64,000 bases of DNA from Parapedobacter pyrenivorans (GTDB taxonomy: Bacteria > Bacteroidota > Bacteroidia > Sphingobacteriales > Sphingobacteriaceae): assembly GCF_014636865.1 (NCBI RefSeq), contig NZ_BMER01000003.1:310215-374214 (forward strand). The letters run 5' to 3'. Below, piece after piece: positions 1 through 8,481 of this stretch. Numbering within the stretch: position 1 is the first letter of the stretch; each line of letters begins with the position of its first letter. The position numbers were made by a program, and so were the translations under genes. A model generated the notes under the pieces. The model was not told the DNA's origin and made no database searches. It saw nothing but the letters and a program-made list of their open reading frames with translations.

Positions 1-128
1 GCATCCGGCACATGATGTACCTCTCGTTATCTTACGACCACCGCGTGGTTGATGGTGCATTGGGAGGGCGCTTCGTTAAGCGTGTAGCCGATTATCTCGA
101 AAATTGGGATGTGAATCGGGAGGTTTAA
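1..128 (+). CDS. 2-oxo acid dehydrogenase E2 (dihydrolipoyl acyltransferase), C-terminal fragment
   Basis: Only the last 41 codons are in the window; reading frame starts at base 3 and stops with TAA at 126-128. The visible peptide contains the sequence DHRVVDG, the catalytic DHRxxDG motif of the E2 acyltransferase core, in which the histidine acts as general base for acyl transfer from lipoamide to CoA. Around it are YLSLSY and, after it, a short helix ending in the stop, as in the C-terminus of pyruvate, 2-oxoglutarate and branched-chain E2 proteins. Which complex it belongs to cannot be decided without the upstream lipoyl and subunit-binding domains. Its stop overlaps the stop of the convergent MATE gene by 4 bases. 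Confidence 0.85.
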   Translation, partial: IRHMMYLSLSYDHRVVDGALGGRFVKRVADYLENWDVNREV

Positions 129-1492
129 GTAGAACGGAATCTTGCAACCACTTTGCGGTACCTTACATAGAGCAATACCGAAGAAGTGAGCAGCCCGAGC
201 GTAAGCCCATACCATATCCCATTCACACCGAAATTCAGCACAATGCCCAACAGGTATGCTGTGGGCAAACCGATGATCCAATAAGCCACAAAGGTGATCA
301 AGGTCGGGATATTCACGTCGCCGACACCGCGCAATACGCCCAGGCCGACCACCTGCGTTCCGTCGAAAAGCTGGAATAGCCCCGCAATGACCAGCAGTTG
401 AGCCGCGATGCCGATCACAACGGTATCCTTGGTGAAAATCCACGGTAAATATTGGTTCAAGAGTGCAAATAGCAGTGCCGTAACCCCCATAAATACCAAT
501 ACGATATGATAGCTCGAAATGGCAAACCGCCGCAGCCTGAAAAAATTCCGTTGACCAAAGCTGTTGCCCGTCTTGATGGTAGCGGCGGCTGCAACCCCAC
601 TGGCCATCATGTACGTCATTGCCGCTAGCGTGATCGCCACCTGGTGGGCTGCCTGCTCGACAGCACCTATCGTGCCCGCTATCACCGCAGCAGCAGCAAA
701 AGCGCCTACCTCAAACACGTATTGCATCGCCACCGGTGCACCTATTTTCAGGATAGATACGGATCGCTTGGTATCGACATACCAAATCCTAAACTGCCTC
801 AAATAACGTTTAAAATTAACCGAACGGAAGACATACCAACTCATCACAACCGCCATCAAACAACGGTCGATCAAAGTAGCATATCCTACCCCACTCACCC
901 CCATTGGTGACAACCCAAACATACCCTTCACGAAAACAATGGCTAACAGTACATTCAAGACATTCCCCCAGATGGTGATGCGCATAGCCTGCTTGGTGAA
1001 TCCCAAACCTTCGGCAAACTGCTTAAAGGCATTGAATACCATCAGCGGCAAAATTGATAAACTGAGGATAAACAGGTAGGGTTTGGCTTCCCGAACCACG
1101 TCGGGGTCTTGATCGAGGTGATCGATCGCCGCCATTGAACCGAAGTATACCAAGCAGAACAGCAGCACTCCTGCGAGCCCATTGATCCATATGCTATTGG
1201 AGAGCAACGCACCACATTCGGCATAGTTCTTTCTTCCGTTTTCCTGCGCAATCAACGGGGTGAGGCCGTACGAAATCCCGATACCGATGACCATCACGAT
1301 CATAAACACACTATGTACCAGCGACACCGCGGCGAGTGGTATCGTACCGGCAAAGTGGCCGACCACGATGCTATCCGCAGTATGCACCAACATATGCCCC
1401 AACTGCGAGATCATCACCGGCCCCGCTAATGTGAGCGTACTGAGATAATATGGCTTGTATGATTTGAATCCTTGGCGCACACTGCCCTCCAT
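125..1492 (-). CDS. MATE family multidrug efflux transporter
   Basis: A 455-residue integral membrane protein with about twelve hydrophobic segments arranged as two similar halves, the normal size and layout of MATE (NorM/DinF-like) exporters, which expel cationic drugs or metabolites using a Na+ or H+ gradient. The N-terminal half carries the typical stretch with GPVMISQLGHMLVHTADSIVVG (residues around 24-45), where MATE proteins have a conserved proline and glutamine in the first helix; the second half begins near KIGAPVAMQYVFEVGAF. The ATG at 1490-1492 lies 17 bases behind a TAnnTTTG promoter box. Substrate is unknown. It stands alone between an E2 gene (convergent) and an AraC gene in the same orientation. 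Confidence 0.9.
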   Translation of the reverse strand: MEGSVRQGFKSYKPYYLSTLTLAGPVMISQLGHMLVHTADSIVVGHFAGTIPLAAVSLVHSVFMIVMVIGIGISYGLTPLIAQENGRKNYAECGALLSNSIWINGLAGVLLFCLVYFGSMAAIDHLDQDPDVVREAKPYLFILSLSILPLMVFNAFKQFAEGLGFTKQAMRITIWGNVLNVLLAIVFVKGMFGLSPMGVSGVGYATLIDRCLMAVVMSWYVFRSVNFKRYLRQFRIWYVDTKRSVSILKIGAPVAMQYVFEVGAFAAAAVIAGTIGAVEQAAHQVAITLAAMTYMMASGVAAAATIKTGNSFGQRNFFRLRRFAISSYHIVLVFMGVTALLFALLNQYLPWIFTKDTVVIGIAAQLLVIAGLFQLFDGTQVVGLGVLRGVGDVNIPTLITFVAYWIIGLPTAYLLGIVLNFGVNGIWYGLTLGLLTSSVLLYVRYRKVVARFRST

Positions 1493-1508
1493 TTTCTAAT
1501 AGGAGCGG

Positions 1509-1516
1509 CAAAGGTA
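1509..1516 (-). promoter_or_regulatory. Bacteroidota -7 promoter box for the MATE gene
   Basis: On the minus strand this reads TACCTTTG, a full match to the Bacteroidota sigma-ABfr -7 consensus TAnnTTTG, placed 17 bases upstream of the MATE ATG. The same 12-base context (TTTGTACCTTTG) occurs before oxyR at 26639-26650. I do not see a TTG at the usual -33 distance, so the call rests on the -7 box and position. Confidence 0.5.
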
Positions 1517-1539
1517 CAAAGATTTCACCTTTCCTATGC

Positions 1540-2553
1540 TTACAAAACCGCTAAACACGTAAAAACTTCCATACTCGCCGCACCCGATAAGTATGCCGGA
1601 ACGGACACGACCATCCGCAACAGCTTGGTAGGCAGGTATCCGAAATATTTACGGAATGCGGCGGAAAAATGTGAAGCATATTTATAGCCCACCTCTTGCG
1701 CTACCAGCGCCACTTTCAATTGTCCATTGGTGAGCAGGACTTTAGCGCGCTCCATACGGCATGCGGTTAGGTAGCCGAATACCGTTGTTCCGTAAACCGC
1801 TTTGAAGTTCTTCTTCAGGCTAGCCTCATTCGTTCCTACAGCATGAGCCAATCCAACCAGTGAATAAGACGCTGCTAGATTGTCTTCCAGCATACTTCTG
1901 ACCTTCCGGATACGTTCCAGCTCTTCCGGCCGTAGTTGGACCGACCCGTCCTCGCTACCGAATCTACCGGCCTTTTCCAAAAACAAAACAAACAATTCAG
2001 CCAGCTTTAACTGGGAATAGGCCGCCTGTAAATAGGTAGGTTTCTTTTCATGAAGTATTTGCTGGATGACCGAAATCTTCCTCATACCCAATAACATATG
2101 CTGTTCGTCCAATAGCCAGCTGCAGCTATTGGTTTGCAGAAAATTACGGAGAATCGGCTGGCTATCGGCGATCGGTAATGAAATATCGGCGAGTCCGACA
2201 ACAAGCATGAATAGTTCGCATGCTTCACCACTAGGGATAACTAAGTCTTGCGAGCAACCTTCCTTTACAAAGGAACAATTGCTTTCCTCGGACGAAAACA
2301 CTTTGGTCTCCCTGTGGCACCCGATATGGACACCCTGTCCTTTTGACACGAAAATTAAGCGAATCTCCGGTCTTGGCTGCGCCAAAACGCGAAAACGATA
2401 ACCGGATGAATACGAGGTGCTGAATTGATAAAAGCAAAAAATACCAAAACGGCTTATCGTAACATCGCTGCCTGCTGTTGCCACCTTGTGGATAGCACCG
2501 TCGGTCAATACCTCATGCGTGAACTCGTCACGTTCCAACGAAAATTCCGCCAT
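1540..2553 (-). CDS. AraC-family transcriptional regulator, divergent from the siderophore uptake operon
   Basis: A 337-residue protein whose last ~100 residues form a double helix-turn-helix: the segment LEDNLAASYSLVGLAHAVG, NEASLKKNFKAVYG and the second helix pair VALVAQEVGYKYASHFSAAFRKYFGYLP is the AraC signature. The N-terminal ~200 residues are a poorly conserved sensing domain. It is transcribed away from the xusA-like receptor gene, with 108 bases between the two ATGs. This layout (AraC regulator next to a ferric-siderophore receptor) resembles PchR/AlcR-type regulators that switch on uptake when the loaded siderophore is present, so I infer that it controls the operon to its right. 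The ATG at 2551-2553 gives the complete domain. Confidence 0.85.
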   Translation of the reverse strand: MAEFSLERDEFTHEVLTDGAIHKVATAGSDVTISRFGIFCFYQFSTSYSSGYRFRVLAQPRPEIRLIFVSKGQGVHIGCHRETKVFSSEESNCSFVKEGCSQDLVIPSGEACELFMLVVGLADISLPIADSQPILRNFLQTNSCSWLLDEQHMLLGMRKISVIQQILHEKKPTYLQAAYSQLKLAELFVLFLEKAGRFGSEDGSVQLRPEELERIRKVRSMLEDNLAASYSLVGLAHAVGTNEASLKKNFKAVYGTTVFGYLTACRMERAKVLLTNGQLKVALVAQEVGYKYASHFSAAFRKYFGYLPTKLLRMVVSVPAYLSGAASMEVFTCLAVL

Positions 2554-2601
2554 TTATAATTTGTATTCCGTTAGTTATAATTTACAGATTAAGCTTAACC
2601 C

Positions 2602-2609
2602 TATATTTG
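2602..2609 (+). promoter_or_regulatory. Candidate -7 promoter box of the xus-like operon
   Basis: TATATTTG matches the Bacteroidota -7 consensus TAnnTTTG and lies 52 bases before the receptor ATG, in the AT-rich gap between the divergent AraC and receptor genes. The -33 region reads TTT rather than TTG at the ideal spacing, which would suit a promoter that needs an activator such as the AraC protein; that is inference. Confidence 0.45.
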
Positions 2610-2661
2610 CGCCAAATATACATTATTTAGACTATATATAAATAATGATTCAGAAAAAGAC

Positions 2662-5106
2662 ATGAATCAACTGCTATCCACCGCATTGCTACTCCTTACG
2701 ACATTCGTCGCTTCCGCCCAAACCGGCGAGCTTTTCGGCACCGTAACCACCTCTTCCGGACAGCCCGTAGTGGGTGCTTCGGTCATGCTGAAACCCATCA
2801 ACCGGGCTACGATGACAGATGATAACGGTCAGTATACCATCCCGGATATCCCATTCGGCAAGTATGAATTGGTTGTCACTTCCTTGGAGCTAAAAACGGT
2901 AGAAATCGGGGTAACGATAAATCAGGCTCGCAAGCGCGCCAATATGGTTGCCGAACTCAACGAAGCCAGCCAATTAGAAGAAGTGTCAGTGGTTCGGAAT
3001 ACTGAAAAACGAAAGATGGAAGTCTCTGGTTTTGCCGTCGCCGTCGTAGAAACCAAGGAAGCCTCCCTAAGAAACCTCACTACCAATGAATTATTGGATC
3101 GTACTGTCGGTGTGCGTGTACGGCAAAATGGTGGTATCGGATCTCAGGTTGAATACAATCTGAATGGATTATCCGGCAGCGCAGTGGGTCTATTTCTAGA
3201 CGGTATCGAAATCTCTACCTATGGTTCTTCCTTCAACTTAAATAATATTCCGCCTGCAATGATCGAACGCATTGAGATATACAAAGGCGTATTGCCTTCC
3301 CATTTGACCGGCGACTACGTAGGTGGCGCAATCAATGTCGTATTGAAAAAAGATGCATCGCAAAACAACATCACACTGGCCACGTCCTACGGGTCGTTCA
3401 ATACGTTCCAATCGGACATTGGTGCAACATTCCGAGATAAAAAAAGCGGCTTTTCGGCAAGGGCGTCCGGTTTTCACATCTACACGGACAACAGCTTTAC
3501 AACCTGGGGCAGATCGACCACTTATGTCAATCATTTACAACAAATTACGAGACCTTATCGGGCAAAACGATTCAATGACACCTACAAATCGATAGGCGGG
3601 CGTTTTGAAGCTGGCTTTACGGATGTGAGATGGGCCGATCAATTCTTTCTGGGCTACAACATTTCGGATACGTATAATGAGATTCCCCATGGCACAACTA
3701 TGGCGGTGCCCTACGTAGGTCGTTTCACCGAATATCAAGCCCATGTAGTGAGCTTGAATTATAACAAAAGGGATTTGTTAATTGATGGACTGGCATTGAA
3801 CATTAATGCGGTACACAGCAATCGCAGCACCTATTTGCAAGACACGGTTGGCCTGGCCTACAATTGGGACGGCACGGTCAGGGAAGTCATCGAGTTCGGA
3901 GAACGGGTGCCGCTACGAACAACCGGAGGCGGTCAACAAGGTGAAAAAACCATCACGCAAGTAGACCGCAAAATCACCAATGCACGTTCGAACCTGGGGT
4001 ATACCGTTGTTCCCGGCCACCGCATATCGTTAAATCATAAATTTGAAATGACGGATAGGAATGACAGTGACCTGCTAAATCCTATAAACAGGGATCTGGT
4101 CACCGTAAGTGACTTGGTCAAAAACATCGTTTCGTTCAATTATGAAGCACAGACCCTTAACGATAAGTTAATAACCAACCTACTCGTCAAATACACCGCT
4201 AACCGGACAAACCGAAGTAAGCCAGAAATCATCACAGAGAATGGTCAAAACACGATTATCAGGCGTGACACAACTACCTTTGCCGATAACTTCGGATATG
4301 GGGCGACCCTATCCTACAACATTGTCCCCAAGCTATTCCTCATTGCTTCGGGAGAGAATGCCTACATCATGCCGAACGAAACGCACTTATATGGCGATCC
4401 GGAAATCAATATCTTGCCCAACCTGAATTTAAAGCCGGAAAGAAATGCGAACTACAACCTTGGCTTTCGTTGGGGGGCATTTGACTCCGGCAAACATAAG
4501 CTTTCATTTTACGGTAGTGCTTTCTGGCGTAACGGTTTTGACAAAATCACACAACAGGTAGTAGATGCCGACGAAATCGAAAATGAAGAAGATGCCGATA
4601 TCCAGACGACCCGGTACATCAACTTGGGCAAAACCCAAGCGCGGGGTGTGGAAGGCGAAATCATATACATTTACGATAACCGGCTAAATGCCATGCTGAA
4701 TTTCTCAAAATTCAATAACCTCTTCAAAGGAGGCGTCGATGGAAGCGGAGAAGCCCATGATTTCTATAACGAACAGGTGCCCAATGAACCATTCTTTACC
4801 ATTAACGGAAATATCCAGTATCGACTGAACAACGTTTTTCAAAGGCAATCGATATTGAATTTGTACTACAATACCGGCTACGTCGGCCAATATTATATCG
4901 TTTGGGGCGCGCCGAAATGGTCCAAGACCCCAACGCAATTCACGCATGATATTGGAGCGAGCTATCGCTTTCCTTCGGGCAAATTAGTTGCCAGTCTTGA
5001 TGTAAAAAATCTGTTTAACGCGGAAGTATATGACAATTTCATGGTCCAGAAGCCTGGAAGAGGTATATACCTCAAATTAAATTATACAATCAGTAAATTT
5101 TTATAA
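2662..5106 (+). CDS. xusA: TonB-dependent outer-membrane receptor, XusA-like (ferric siderophore)
   Basis: An 814-residue outer-membrane receptor. Residues 1-20 are a signal peptide ending in ASAQ, followed by a carboxypeptidase-like beta-sandwich (about 24-100; TGELFGTVTTSSGQPVVGASV), a plug domain (about 115-235, with the plug-typical DGIEIS and RIEIYKGVLP), and a 22-strand barrel ending in an aromatic-rich terminal strand (LKLNYTISKFL). It would bring an iron-loaded siderophore across the outer membrane using TonB energy. The substrate class is inferred from the next two genes: a DUF4374 lipoprotein and a PepSY membrane protein form the XusABC xenosiderophore system described in Bacteroides thetaiotaomicron. 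The AraC gene upstream supports this. The gap to the next gene is 11 bases. The exact siderophore cannot be read from the sequence. Confidence 0.85.
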   Translation: MNQLLSTALLLLTTFVASAQTGELFGTVTTSSGQPVVGASVMLKPINRATMTDDNGQYTIPDIPFGKYELVVTSLELKTVEIGVTINQARKRANMVAELNEASQLEEVSVVRNTEKRKMEVSGFAVAVVETKEASLRNLTTNELLDRTVGVRVRQNGGIGSQVEYNLNGLSGSAVGLFLDGIEISTYGSSFNLNNIPPAMIERIEIYKGVLPSHLTGDYVGGAINVVLKKDASQNNITLATSYGSFNTFQSDIGATFRDKKSGFSARASGFHIYTDNSFTTWGRSTTYVNHLQQITRPYRAKRFNDTYKSIGGRFEAGFTDVRWADQFFLGYNISDTYNEIPHGTTMAVPYVGRFTEYQAHVVSLNYNKRDLLIDGLALNINAVHSNRSTYLQDTVGLAYNWDGTVREVIEFGERVPLRTTGGGQQGEKTITQVDRKITNARSNLGYTVVPGHRISLNHKFEMTDRNDSDLLNPINRDLVTVSDLVKNIVSFNYEAQTLNDKLITNLLVKYTANRTNRSKPEIITENGQNTIIRRDTTTFADNFGYGATLSYNIVPKLFLIASGENAYIMPNETHLYGDPEINILPNLNLKPERNANYNLGFRWGAFDSGKHKLSFYGSAFWRNGFDKITQQVVDADEIENEEDADIQTTRYINLGKTQARGVEGEIIYIYDNRLNAMLNFSKFNNLFKGGVDGSGEAHDFYNEQVPNEPFFTINGNIQYRLNNVFQRQSILNLYYNTGYVGQYYIVWGAPKWSKTPTQFTHDIGASYRFPSGKLVASLDVKNLFNAEVYDNFMVQKPGRGIYLKLNYTISKFL

Positions 5107-5117
5107 AAAACAATAGG

Positions 5118-6503
5118 ATGAAAAATCAATTAACCAAAGCGATGTATGCTGCAGCCGTACTGGCTGTAACGCTAAGCAGTTGTAGTAAAAATAATGACGG
5201 TCCGGATAACGGGAAACCACCTGTTGAAGACGGCGAACGTTGGATTACGTTGACGGCCGCGTTTCCTGACGCGGGCGGTACGCCCGGCAATGGTGGTACC
5301 CTCGCCTATGCCGTATCCCATGAACAAGCGATCGATCCGAACCACGTGGTCCGTATATTTGATTCAGGCCAGGGATTTTCGTTAAAATCCCAACGTACTG
5401 CACGTGTACAAGGATCTGAAGACGGAAATTTCCTGTATAATATTCAATACACAGGCGCAGACGGCGGCGTATTCAACAAATACAGCGTGCACGGCGGAAA
5501 AGATTTCGAAGAAGTGGGTTCCGAGTTGAATACCGCTATTATCTTAGGCACTTCGCCACGCTGGACCAAAGCTGCAGAGGGGAAAGGCGTAGGCGTTTCT
5601 TTTGGCGATGCATTAGCTCCTTACACTGGAGAAGCACCTAATTTTGTCTACCAAAATCCAAAGGGAGCGGTACGTATTGCAAATATAGATCTCAACACTA
5701 CTGCCATCACCAACACCGGGAGTATCGATATCGATTTAGGTGAAGAATTGGAGTCACAAGGTTATCACGTATGGCGTGCCGATGTTCCGGTATTGAATGA
5801 GGCCCAAAACAAAGTATTTATCGGACTCGGTATCCGCAGGCATGACGTCAACGGCACGGTAACTTATAATAACAATGGTGCTATAAATGGTTGGCAAACA
5901 ACTACCGAACGGGATTTGGGAACGACAACCTTAGTGGTAGATTACCCTACTTTGCGGAATCCTAAATTGATTACTTCTACCGTTGCAGACACAGATAATC
6001 TCTCATACCGCACCATGACGCAATATGTAGGCACGGATGGGCATATCTACCAAGCTGCGACCAGTATGGGATCCGGGCATCAAATATTGCGTATCAGTAA
6101 ATCAACAGACGAATATGATAACGCATACGACTTTGATTTAAATACGGCCTTGGGTATTGAAGATGCCGGTATCAGGGCTTTCCGCTATATCCAGGACGGT
6201 ATCGGTGTCGTGTTGTACACGAGAAGTACGGTTGCAGGTGGGTATATTGCGCTAGTAGATTTGAACGCTAAAACGGCTACAAAACTGGTAACAGCCAGTG
6301 AGACAGATGAAGGATTTTCAGGTTCTCAATTTACATTTTCCCAATACCAGAATATTGGCGTACAGGGCGATTTTGCATATGTTCCGCTCACACCAACCGG
6401 TAAGGATGGCAATGTTTACGTCATTAACTGGAAAACCAAGGAAATCACCAAAGGTGCCCAATTGGTTAATCAGTCCGGCAGCCATTATTTAGGAGCTTAC
6501 TAA
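5118..6503 (+). CDS. xusB: DUF4374 surface lipoprotein, XusB-like siderophore-binding protein
   Basis: 461 residues with a lipoprotein signal peptide (lipobox LSSC, acylated Cys22) followed by an acidic linker (KNNDGPDNGKPPVEDGE) as in surface-exported Bacteroidota lipoproteins. The rest is beta-rich with repeated blades, consistent with the DUF4374 propeller family; XusB of B. thetaiotaomicron is a member that captures ferric enterobactin at the cell surface. It starts 11 bases after xusA, so the two are almost certainly cotranscribed and likely form a receptor-lid pair. I recognise the family from its context and sequence style (WTKAAEGKGVGVSFGDAL, VWRADVPVLNEAQNKVF); ligand specificity is not visible. 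It is followed by strong hairpins before xusC. Confidence 0.8.
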   Translation: MKNQLTKAMYAAAVLAVTLSSCSKNNDGPDNGKPPVEDGERWITLTAAFPDAGGTPGNGGTLAYAVSHEQAIDPNHVVRIFDSGQGFSLKSQRTARVQGSEDGNFLYNIQYTGADGGVFNKYSVHGGKDFEEVGSELNTAIILGTSPRWTKAAEGKGVGVSFGDALAPYTGEAPNFVYQNPKGAVRIANIDLNTTAITNTGSIDIDLGEELESQGYHVWRADVPVLNEAQNKVFIGLGIRRHDVNGTVTYNNNGAINGWQTTTERDLGTTTLVVDYPTLRNPKLITSTVADTDNLSYRTMTQYVGTDGHIYQAATSMGSGHQILRISKSTDEYDNAYDFDLNTALGIEDAGIRAFRYIQDGIGVVLYTRSTVAGGYIALVDLNAKTATKLVTASETDEGFSGSQFTFSQYQNIGVQGDFAYVPLTPTGKDGNVYVINWKTKEITKGAQLVNQSGSHYLGAY

Positions 6504-6526
6504 AAAAAAGCGTCGCTATCCCCCTT

Positions 6527-6600
6527 GCTTGATCAAGCCAAGGAGCCAGTTAAACAAGAAATCATCCGATTTTTAAAATCGGATGATTTCTTGTTTAACT
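6527..6600 (+). terminator. Tandem hairpins between xusB and xusC; the second is a perfect 26-bp inverted repeat
   Basis: A 12-bp palindrome (GCTTGATCAAGC, 6527-6538) is followed by a perfect inverted repeat: left arm 6548-6573, one central base, right arm 6575-6600, running straight into TTTT. As RNA this is a very long stem with almost no loop and a short U tract, the shape of an intrinsic terminator or an mRNA-stabilising 3' structure. It falls inside what would otherwise be one operon, 24 bases after the xusB stop, and the xusC ATG follows only 30 bases beyond it. Confidence 0.75.
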
Positions 6601-6630
6601 TTTAATTGAAAACTAACTAAACAAACAACC

Positions 6631-7923
6631 ATGGCTAGAAAAGCACGCAAGAAAACGACTTGGCAAAAGGCTCGAAAATTCTTCAACGACATTCACCTTT
6701 GGGCCGGACTCATCAGTGCCATCGTGGTGATATTGGTCTGTTTCAGCGGCACGATCTACACCTACAACACCGAATTGCGCGAATGGGCATCACCGCATCT
6801 GCATTGGGTTGATGTCCCCGCGGGTGAAAACCGGATTCCCGCAGACGCTCTCCTTACGAAAATCGCAAGCGAATCCGGCGGTACCATCACAGTTATCGGT
6901 ATACCCGCAGATCCCGCCCGAACCTATCAATTCTCCGCACGTATTGAAGGAGACAACAGCCGCTTTGGCACCACCTATTATGTCAATCCATATACCGGCG
7001 ATATCACCGGTACCTCCAAAGAGGTAACCAAAACCGGAGAATTTATGCAAACGATGTTTAGCCTTCACCGCTGGCTATTACTGGACAAGATAGAAGAACC
7101 ACTATTTGGCGAGTTACCAAATAGACAGCTGGGCAGCTATATTTCCGGCACAGCCACGATCTTGTTCACCTTGGGCGTATTGACCGGCCTGGTTATCTGG
7201 TTTCCTCAGAAATTACGGACATGGAAGCAAGGGCTCAAAATAAAGTGGAATGCCGGTTGGAAACGGATCAACCACGACCTGCATAATTCGCTGGCCTTTT
7301 ATTCGTTGATTTTCTTATTCATTATGGGCATCACTGGCCCTCAATGGTCGTTTCCTTGGTACCGCACCGGCCTGCAAAAAACGCTGGGGACCTACAAGGA
7401 ACAGACCGCTGAAACCCGCAACAGTCCGCGAGCGGCCAAAGCCGAGCAACGCGGAACGGAAAAATCGGGCGAAAAAAGGAATCCGGACGAAGATACACCA
7501 AAGACAGACCTGAAACTACTGCCGTTTACATCCTATTTAACTGCTGTTGATCAAGCATTGCCCTATGCGGGCGATTATCGTATCAGCTTGCCCAAAGATG
7601 CCCAAACTCCCCTCTCCATCAGCAAGAACCGCGTTGGTTTTTTCGCACCAGCAGCTAGTGACCAAGTAAAACTAGATGCCGCCACGGCAGCGGTAAAAGA
7701 AGTGGAGGTTTTCCGCGATAAGCCATTTAACGAGCGCATCGCAGGGTCCATAAAAGCGTTGCATATTGGCAATGTTTACGGTCAATTCTCTAAGCTGATT
7801 TATTTTTTGGCCTGTTTGGTGGCGACCACCTTACCCATAACCGGCACGCTTATCTGGCTGAACAAGATGAAAAGGAAACCTGCAAAACAGCAAAGGAAAC
7901 CTACGCCAATGCCCACGATTTAA
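6631..7923 (+). CDS. xusC: PepSY-associated inner-membrane protein, XusC-like (ferric siderophore reductase type)
   Basis: 430 residues with the PepSY_TM architecture: a basic N-terminus (ARKARKKTTWQKARKFF), first membrane helix at about 20-45 (LWAGLISAIVVILVCFSG), a periplasmic PepSY region, a membrane helix near 170-195 (TATILFTLGVLTGLVIWF), HDLHNSLAFYSLIFLFIMGITG (about 215-236) and a final helix near 385-410. Conserved histidines in HLWAG, SLHRWLL and HDLHNSLAFY are candidate heme or metal ligands. Relatives such as FoxB and XusC act in the inner membrane on siderophore-bound iron, probably by reduction. A charged insertion around 255-285 (repeated KAEQRGTEKSGEKRNPDED) is a variable loop. 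Start ATG is preceded by an A-rich leader. Confidence 0.8.
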   Translation: MARKARKKTTWQKARKFFNDIHLWAGLISAIVVILVCFSGTIYTYNTELREWASPHLHWVDVPAGENRIPADALLTKIASESGGTITVIGIPADPARTYQFSARIEGDNSRFGTTYYVNPYTGDITGTSKEVTKTGEFMQTMFSLHRWLLLDKIEEPLFGELPNRQLGSYISGTATILFTLGVLTGLVIWFPQKLRTWKQGLKIKWNAGWKRINHDLHNSLAFYSLIFLFIMGITGPQWSFPWYRTGLQKTLGTYKEQTAETRNSPRAAKAEQRGTEKSGEKRNPDEDTPKTDLKLLPFTSYLTAVDQALPYAGDYRISLPKDAQTPLSISKNRVGFFAPAASDQVKLDAATAAVKEVEVFRDKPFNERIAGSIKALHIGNVYGQFSKLIYFLACLVATTLPITGTLIWLNKMKRKPAKQQRKPTPMPTI

Positions 7924-8022
7924 ATGGAACTTGGCTGGGTAATGGCGTGCTTTTTTCCAATCAACTCATGGATATAACAAAATTTACTCCTACCTTAGCG
8001 GTTGAAAAATAGAGGTATTGTT

Positions 8023-8475
8023 ATGTTGAGTACAGTATTGGCATTCCTGAACATTGGAACGAGTGAGATGATGCTCATAGTATTTGTCGCGTTGTTGCTC
8101 TTCGGCGGCAAAAAACTACCTGAGTTGGCAAGGGGACTGGGCCGCGGTATACGAGAATTCAAAGATGCTTCCGACACCATTAAGCGTGATATCAGCGACC
8201 AAATCAATAATTTTGAAAAGGATATTGAGGTAAAGGATGTTATCGTCAATGATGAACCAAAAAAACTGAACGAAAACAATCCGCCGGCACCGGCCGGCAC
8301 TTATCAGCACGACCCCGGGCGCGAGCCTGATTATTATGGCACCAACGGTCCTTATTACCACGATAACCACGACAGCGCAACCGAAAATAATGCCAATACG
8401 TCTCAAGACAACGGCAATGTAGAACCCGCACCGGAAACCCCGAAACAACCGGTAAGTGACGAAAAGAATACCTAA
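8023..8475 (+). CDS. tatA: Twin-arginine translocase subunit TatA/TatE
   Basis: Sec-independent export subunit that forms the Tat channel with TatC. The N-terminal hydrophobic helix (LNIGTSEMMLIVFVALLLFGG) is followed by the invariant FGGKKLPELARGLGRGIREFK hinge and amphipathic helix, and then by a long polar tail rich in Pro, His, Asn and Asp up to residue 150, which is longer than in E. coli TatA. I place the start at ATG 8023, which has AGAGGT a suitable distance upstream and begins the family's normal N-terminus; a TTG 21 bases earlier would add seven unconserved residues. TatC is not in the window. Two probable Tat substrates are encoded at 29.0 and 29.7 kb. The tex gene starts 6 bases downstream. 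Confidence 0.9.
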   Translation: MLSTVLAFLNIGTSEMMLIVFVALLLFGGKKLPELARGLGRGIREFKDASDTIKRDISDQINNFEKDIEVKDVIVNDEPKKLNENNPPAPAGTYQHDPGREPDYYGTNGPYYHDNHDSATENNANTSQDNGNVEPAPETPKQPVSDEKNT

Positions 8476-8481
8476 GGGGAT

